Part shown: positions 32,089 to 36,399 of the stretch, piece after piece
Numbering within the stretch: position 1 is the stretch's first letter
How the letters are laid out: the number at the start of each line of letters is the position of its first letter
Virus record (IMG/VR): IMGVR_UViG_3300034103_001590
Span: 1-36,399 of that record
Origin: a virus
Length of the DNA stretch: 36,399 bases
Strand: one strand, 5' to 3'
Position numbers and translations under genes: made by a program
The notes under the pieces: generated by a model
Database searches by the model: none
Told to the model about the DNA's origin: nothing
Seen by the model: the letters and a program-made list of their open reading frames with translations, nothing else

Positions 32089-35064
32089 ATGTCGTTAACA
32101 TCAGTTCAAAGAGATTTTTTTGTAAAATCCGGTTTAACTGTTCTAGGAACTTCGACAGTAACTTCATCGACTGGTAATACTGCGGCTTTACAAGTCGACG
32201 GCGGAGCAGGGGTTGCTAAAAATTTAATTGTAGGGCAACAAGCGGATATTTACGGTGCATTGACTGTTAGTGGCGGAACACGACTGCAGGTAACTACAGC
32301 AACAGCATTAACAGTAACAGGGCAAAGCACTTTAGGTGCTGTAAATGCTACTGTTACCACAGTTACAAATTTAACTGCTAGCGGAACATTAAACGTAACA
32401 GGTCAAAGCACATTAGGTGCTGTAAATGCTACTGTTACCACAGTTACAAATTTAACTGCTAGCGGAACATTAAACGTAACGGGGCAAAGTACTTTAGGTG
32501 CTGTAAATGCTACTGTTACCACAGTTACAAATTTAACTGCTAGCGGAACATTAAACGTAACAGGTCAAAGCACATTAGGTGCTATTTCTGGTGCTGCTAC
32601 CACAGTTACAACACTAACTGCTAGCGGTATTACAAATATAACAAATAATACACAATCAACATCTACAACAACTGGTGCATTGACAGTAGTAGGCGGTGTT
32701 GGTATTGGTGGTAATTTATTTGTTGGTGGTAGTATAACTGGAAGTATAACTACTGCAAGTAACTTAGCCGGCGGCGCAACAGGAAGTATTCCATACCAAA
32801 GAAATCCTGGAGTTACAGATTTTATTGCGATTGGAACTGCTGGGTTTCTTTTACAATCGAACGGAACAACAGCAACATGGGTCAGTACTGGTTCGTTAGT
32901 TGCAGGTAATGCTTCCACAGCATCTAACATAGCAGGTGGCGCACAGTATCAAATTCCTTATCAAACAGGTGCTGGATCTACAGCATTCGAAGCAGGATTT
33001 GAATATAATTACACCAGTAATACATTCAATGTTGATAACGCTAAAATTAATGGCACAACCAATGCAGGATCTACTGCCACAGGTGCATTACAGGTAGTAG
33101 GTGGTATAGGAGTTGGGAAAGATATAGTAGTAGGAAATAATTCTCATATTTTAGGATATGAAATTATTTCTGGAAATCTAACGGTCAACGGGGGCAACTT
33201 ATACAGTACAGCAACCACATTTAATATTTTACCTCAAACTGCAACTACAATTAATATTGGCGACTTAGGTACAGCCATTACAATTGGTGCAAACGGCAGT
33301 GGATATACCAGAGTTAGAAATCAATTTACTGTAACTGATACAACAAACGCAACTTCGACATTGACGGGTGCGTTACAAGTTCGCGGCGGCGCAGGGATTG
33401 GTAGAGATCTAGTTGTTGGCGGATCCGTTGATATTTTAGATTTGACTGCCAGCACTACAACCGTTGCTACCAACGCTTTGTATGTAGCAGGGGGTGTGGG
33501 TATTGGAAGTAGTTTATACGTAACAGGCCCTGCGGTATTTAATAATAATGTAGTTTTTTCTGGAACATCTACATTTGTGTACAGTACCAATACTGTCTAC
33601 ACAGATAATATTCTAAATATTCATGCACCTGCAGGAAGTACAGGAATTGATCATGCTTGGACAGTCAATGACGGTAAAGATATTGGATTTGTATTCCATT
33701 ATTACGATAGTGCAGACAAAGATGCATTTTTAGGAATCAACAATACCAGCAAATACTTAGAGTGGTTTAGTAACGGCAGTGAAAATTTATCCACCGGTGT
33801 ATATACTGGAACTACTTACGGTATTTTTAAAACAGGCGGAATTATTTTAGCCGATACTACCGCAAGTTCTAATACAACTACCGGTGCCTTACAAGTAGCA
33901 GGTGGAGTTGGTATTGGCGGTGCTGTGAATATTGGAGGAATACTTGATGTTTTCAATGAAACTGATGCATCAAGTACAGCCACTGGTGCATTACAAGTTG
34001 TTGGTGGAGCCGGAATTGGTAAACACTTATTTGTAGGACAAACAATTACAGCCGGTGGAAGCATTGTTGCTTCAGGCGATGTATTTGTTAATGGTGGCGA
34101 TCTTTATACAAATCAAACAACATTTAACCTTGTTAACACTACTGCTACAACTATTAATTTTGGTGGTGCAGCAACAGCAATAACTATTGGGGCTTCAACA
34201 GGGTATACTAGAGTATCTAATCAATTTACAGTTACAAATACCACAGCAGCAACTTCGACAAATTCTGGTGCTTTGCAAGTTTATGGTGGTGCAGGTATTG
34301 GTGGTAACTTATATGTTGGCGGAAGTATTTACGGAACAATTATTGGTTCTGTAACTACTGCAAGTTCTCTTAATACAATTGAAAGAATAACAAATGCCAC
34401 ACACTATCTAACTTTTGTCGATAGTAATAACGCTAGTGCCACTGCTGAATCATTCTACACAACTAGTAGCGTAACAGTAAATCCTGGAACTGGAAGAGTT
34501 GACATTGGCGGTGCATTGGTAATTGCTGGAAATACTACTGCAACAACGTTGACAGCAACAGGAATTTCTAACTTTACTAATACCACAAATGCTGTAGCAA
34601 CAAATGATGGTGCAGTAAGAATTAGCGGTGGTCTAAGTGTCGTAAAAGATGTTTATGCAGGTGGATTAATTACAGCAGGTGCAACACAGTCTGCTACAAC
34701 AGGATCTACAGTAAACGGATTCTTCTTTAATAATACTTTATTAGCAAGTTGGACCAGCAATCCAATTACAAGTATTGCAACACAAAACTTAGATAGTTTT
34801 AGTGGAACTACATATAGATCGGCAAAATACTACTGCCAGGTAACAATGGAGACAACTCCAACAAAATCTATTCATGTAAGTGAAATTAGTATAATGCATG
34901 ATGGAACTTATGCATATATTAACGAATATGGAATTTTAACCAACAGCGGTCAATTGGGCACTTTTGATGCTACCTATACAGGAGGCAATTTAACGTTAAC
35001 TTGGGCAGCAAACACAACAACATCACACGTTATTAAACTAACAAGATTATCGTTGACCACTTAA
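32089..35064 (+). CDS. Long tail fibre protein, 991 aa
   Basis: A long trimeric-type fibre made almost wholly of repeats. I count nine copies of the 'TSTxTGALQVxGGxGIGxxLxVGG' module. Residues about 77-184 are four copies of a 27-residue repeat ('GQSTLGAVNATVTTVTNLT'). Segments 'TATTINIGDLGTAITIGA' and 'TATTINFGGAATAITIGA' occur twice. Around residues 505-585 lies a distinct globular domain ('ILNIHAPAGSTGIDHAWTV', 'YLEWFSNGSENLSTG'). The last ~95 residues match the C-terminus of the preceding fibre ('YRSAKYYCQV', 'NEYGILTNSGQLGTFD'). AAAGGA lies about 11 bases before the ATG. Confidence 0.82.
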   Translation: MSLTSVQRDFFVKSGLTVLGTSTVTSSTGNTAALQVDGGAGVAKNLIVGQQADIYGALTVSGGTRLQVTTATALTVTGQSTLGAVNATVTTVTNLTASGTLNVTGQSTLGAVNATVTTVTNLTASGTLNVTGQSTLGAVNATVTTVTNLTASGTLNVTGQSTLGAISGAATTVTTLTASGITNITNNTQSTSTTTGALTVVGGVGIGGNLFVGGSITGSITTASNLAGGATGSIPYQRNPGVTDFIAIGTAGFLLQSNGTTATWVSTGSLVAGNASTASNIAGGAQYQIPYQTGAGSTAFEAGFEYNYTSNTFNVDNAKINGTTNAGSTATGALQVVGGIGVGKDIVVGNNSHILGYEIISGNLTVNGGNLYSTATTFNILPQTATTINIGDLGTAITIGANGSGYTRVRNQFTVTDTTNATSTLTGALQVRGGAGIGRDLVVGGSVDILDLTASTTTVATNALYVAGGVGIGSSLYVTGPAVFNNNVVFSGTSTFVYSTNTVYTDNILNIHAPAGSTGIDHAWTVNDGKDIGFVFHYYDSADKDAFLGINNTSKYLEWFSNGSENLSTGVYTGTTYGIFKTGGIILADTTASSNTTTGALQVAGGVGIGGAVNIGGILDVFNETDASSTATGALQVVGGAGIGKHLFVGQTITAGGSIVASGDVFVNGGDLYTNQTTFNLVNTTATTINFGGAATAITIGASTGYTRVSNQFTVTNTTAATSTNSGALQVYGGAGIGGNLYVGGSIYGTIIGSVTTASSLNTIERITNATHYLTFVDSNNASATAESFYTTSSVTVNPGTGRVDIGGALVIAGNTTATTLTATGISNFTNTTNAVATNDGAVRISGGLSVVKDVYAGGLITAGATQSATTGSTVNGFFFNNTLLASWTSNPITSIATQNLDSFSGTTYRSAKYYCQVTMETTPTKSIHVSEISIMHDGTYAYINEYGILTNSGQLGTFDATYTGGNLTLTWAANTTTSHVIKLTRLSLTT
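32317..32640 (+). repeat. 81-bp tandem repeat in long tail fibre gene
   Basis: Four copies begin at 32317, 32398, 32479 and 32560. The first three are nearly identical, and the fourth diverges in its middle. Each encodes 27 residues starting T-G-Q-S-T-L-G-A. In-frame length variation of the fibre shaft is likely. Confidence 0.92.
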
Positions 35065-35068
35065 CCAA

Positions 35069-35076
35069 AATAAATA
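35069..35076 (+). promoter_or_regulatory. Candidate late promoter AATAAATA
   Basis: AATAAATA lies 37 bases before the ATG at 35114, in one of the few gaps of the fibre cluster. A small inverted repeat (GTAAC 35083-35087, GTTAC 35093-35097) follows in the leader. Confidence 0.45.
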
Positions 35077-35113
35077 TCAAAAGTAACTAGCCGTTACGTG
35101 GAAAGGGAAACTA

Positions 35114-35605
35114 ATGGCGGAAAATATCGATTTTAGAGTAAAAAATGGCCTCGTTGTGACAACGACGGCTACAATATTAGGAACAACAAATTCAACTTCA
35201 ACTACTACAGGAGCATTGCAAGTTGCAGGCGGAGTAGGAATTCGGCGTGATGCTTGGGTAGGCGGAACCCTTTCAACTAATGGGTTAAGACAGATTCAAA
35301 CTACTATTTCGGCTTCAACAACTACTGTTTTAGATTTATCAGTGGCAAATAATTTTTACATAGTATTAGATAAGAATGTAACTTTTTCATTGACTAATAT
35401 ATCAAGTAATATAGGTGCATCTGGATATGTAATAATGCAACAAAATGCTACAGGTGGCTGGGTCTTTACTAAAGCATCTGAAATGAAGACCCCCGGAGGA
35501 AGAACGATTGTACAATCTACCACTTCTAATTCATTATCTTTAATTACGTATTACGTTGTATCTACTAATACTGTTGTAATAAATTACATTGGAAACTTTT
35601 CATGA
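35114..35605 (+). CDS. Short fibre protein with one GALxVxGG module
   Basis: This 163-residue protein has an N-terminal adaptor-like stretch ('AENIDFRVKNGLVVTTTATI'), one shaft module ('STTTGALQVAGGVGIRRDAW') and a beta-rich C-terminal domain of ~100 residues ('VLDLSVANNFYIVLDKNVTF', 'GASGYVIMQQNATGGWVF'). That domain differs from the tips of the two preceding fibres and resembles generic phage fibre tip domains. GGAAAGGG lies before the ATG. Its stop overlaps the start of the next frame (ATGA), so the two are coupled. It is probably a distal fibre part or tip. Confidence 0.75.
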   Translation: MAENIDFRVKNGLVVTTTATILGTTNSTSTTTGALQVAGGVGIRRDAWVGGTLSTNGLRQIQTTISASTTTVLDLSVANNFYIVLDKNVTFSLTNISSNIGASGYVIMQQNATGGWVFTKASEMKTPGGRTIVQSTTSNSLSLITYYVVSTNTVVINYIGNFS

Positions 35606-36399
35606 GATTTGCTTTCTGGGAATTAGTTAAGTGGAATACGGAATTTATCACGTATTACAATGTAGTTACACAATATGATGAAATTACTGCTGTTTCAACA
35701 AACTATGAAGAACTAACCCTTGCAAATACCAATATTTTGGCTACGACAAATTGGCTCGTAACCACAAATTATTCTGAAAATACAATTTACGATGAAATAA
35801 CGGTAGTTAATACTAACATACCGGCTATAACAAATTATCTTGTTAATACTTTATATAATGAAAATACTGTCTATGATGAAATCTCTGCTGTAGATGAAAA
35901 CACCATAGTTGTAACTAATTATTTAGATACAACTGTGTATGACGAAACAACTAACATTGCTGCAACAACAAATTATTTGGTCAACACTGCCTATGATGAA
36001 CTAACTGCTGCCACTGCTAACACAAATATCATTGTTACAACAAATTATAATGATACAACTGTGTATGACGAAACAACTAACATTGCTGCAACAACAAATT
36101 ATTTGGTCAACACTGCCTATGAAGAACTAACTGCTGCCACTGCTAATACAAATATCATTGTCACAACAAATTATTCAGAGAACACTGTTTATGATGAAAC
36201 AACAGTGGCTATCACTAATATTATTGCTTTAACTAACTATACCGAAAACACAGTATACGATGAAACAACAGCAATTGGTGCAACAACTAATTATGGAGAA
36301 GTAACATCTTACAACGAGTTAACTGCTGCTACGGCCAATACTAATATCGTCGTTACTACAAATTACTCGGAAAACACAGTATACGATGAAACTACGGTG
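35602..36399 (+). CDS. Highly repetitive 'TNY...YDE' protein (3' end outside window)
   Basis: An ATG at 35602 overlaps the stop of the preceding fibre gene by four bases (ATGA) and opens a frame of 266 codons to the right edge, without a stop. After 'MRFAFWELVKWNTEFITYYN' the protein consists of repeats with the core 'T-N-Y-x-x-N/T-T-x-Y-D-E-x-T', spaced by short Ala/Thr/Asn/Ile segments ('AATANTNIIV'). The alternating spacing gives a 42-residue (126-bp) super-repeat. It has no signal peptide or membrane segment and no Cys. I do not recognise a family. It is Asn/Thr/Tyr-rich and acidic and could form a fibrous beta-structure. Late expression with fibres suggests a virion part. Confidence 0.7.
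   Translation, partial: MRFAFWELVKWNTEFITYYNVVTQYDEITAVSTNYEELTLANTNILATTNWLVTTNYSENTIYDEITVVNTNIPAITNYLVNTLYNENTVYDEISAVDENTIVVTNYLDTTVYDETTNIAATTNYLVNTAYDELTAATANTNIIVTTNYNDTTVYDETTNIAATTNYLVNTAYEELTAATANTNIIVTTNYSENTVYDETTVAITNIIALTNYTENTVYDETTAIGATTNYGEVTSYNELTAATANTNIVVTTNYSENTVYDETTV
35926..36177 (+). repeat. 126-bp direct repeat in the repetitive 3' gene
   Basis: Copies begin at 35926 and 36052. The first ~72 bases appear identical and the rest is close. It is an in-frame duplication of 42 codons. Confidence 0.88.

Overview
The window is a 36.4 kb piece of an AT-rich genome of a T4-like contractile-tailed phage. Direct homologues of T4 core proteins are readable: late sigma factor gp55, the recombination nuclease pair gp47/gp46, portal gp20, prohead protease gp21, scaffold gp22, major capsid gp23 and a gp26-like hub/tail-assembly protein. 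The low GC content, the long fibre genes built on a 'TSTTTGALQVxGGVGI' motif and the layout resemble marine T4-like phages of cyanobacteria and SAR11-type bacteria. No photosynthesis gene or tRNA is seen, so the host cannot be named.

Layout. (1) 1-3447, minus strand: three baseplate/tail genes, a tube-cap-like protein, a small LysM-like protein and a large hub-like protein cut by the left edge. (2) 3468-8796, plus strand: gp55 behind a good sigma70-type promoter, then a tightly overlapping cluster of gp47, a GT17-family glycosyltransferase, gp46, a small basic protein and a SegE-like GIY-YIG endonuclease. (3) 8797-9255: no convincing gene. Much of this stretch is near 50% GC and full of complementary segments, and is best read as a large structured non-coding RNA. 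It ends at a perfect T4-type late promoter. (4) 9268-11479: two proteins of unknown function that share a C-terminal motif; one carries an 18-bp tandem repeat. (5) 11476-12569, minus strand: the gp26-like gene and a small second frame, joined by what looks like a programmed -1 frameshift site. (6) 12641-21630: tape measure, portal, small core protein, acidic gp67-like core protein, protease, scaffold and major capsid, closed by a strong terminator. (7) 21759-36399: a capsid-associated protein, a second strong terminator, then a run of fibre/structural genes (one of 1878 codons) and a repetitive 'TNY...YDE' reading frame that runs off the right edge.

How it works together. Sigma70-like promoters lie before gp55 and gp47, and TAAATA-type late promoters lie before the head, tail and fibre genes. 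This fits the T4 scheme: host polymerase makes gp55, and gp55 then directs virion genes. The items most worth attention are the structured RNA next to the GIY-YIG gene, the T_TTT_TTC frameshift signal in the gp26-like gene, the glycosyltransferase inside the gp47/gp46 pair, and the extensive modular repeats in the fibre region.
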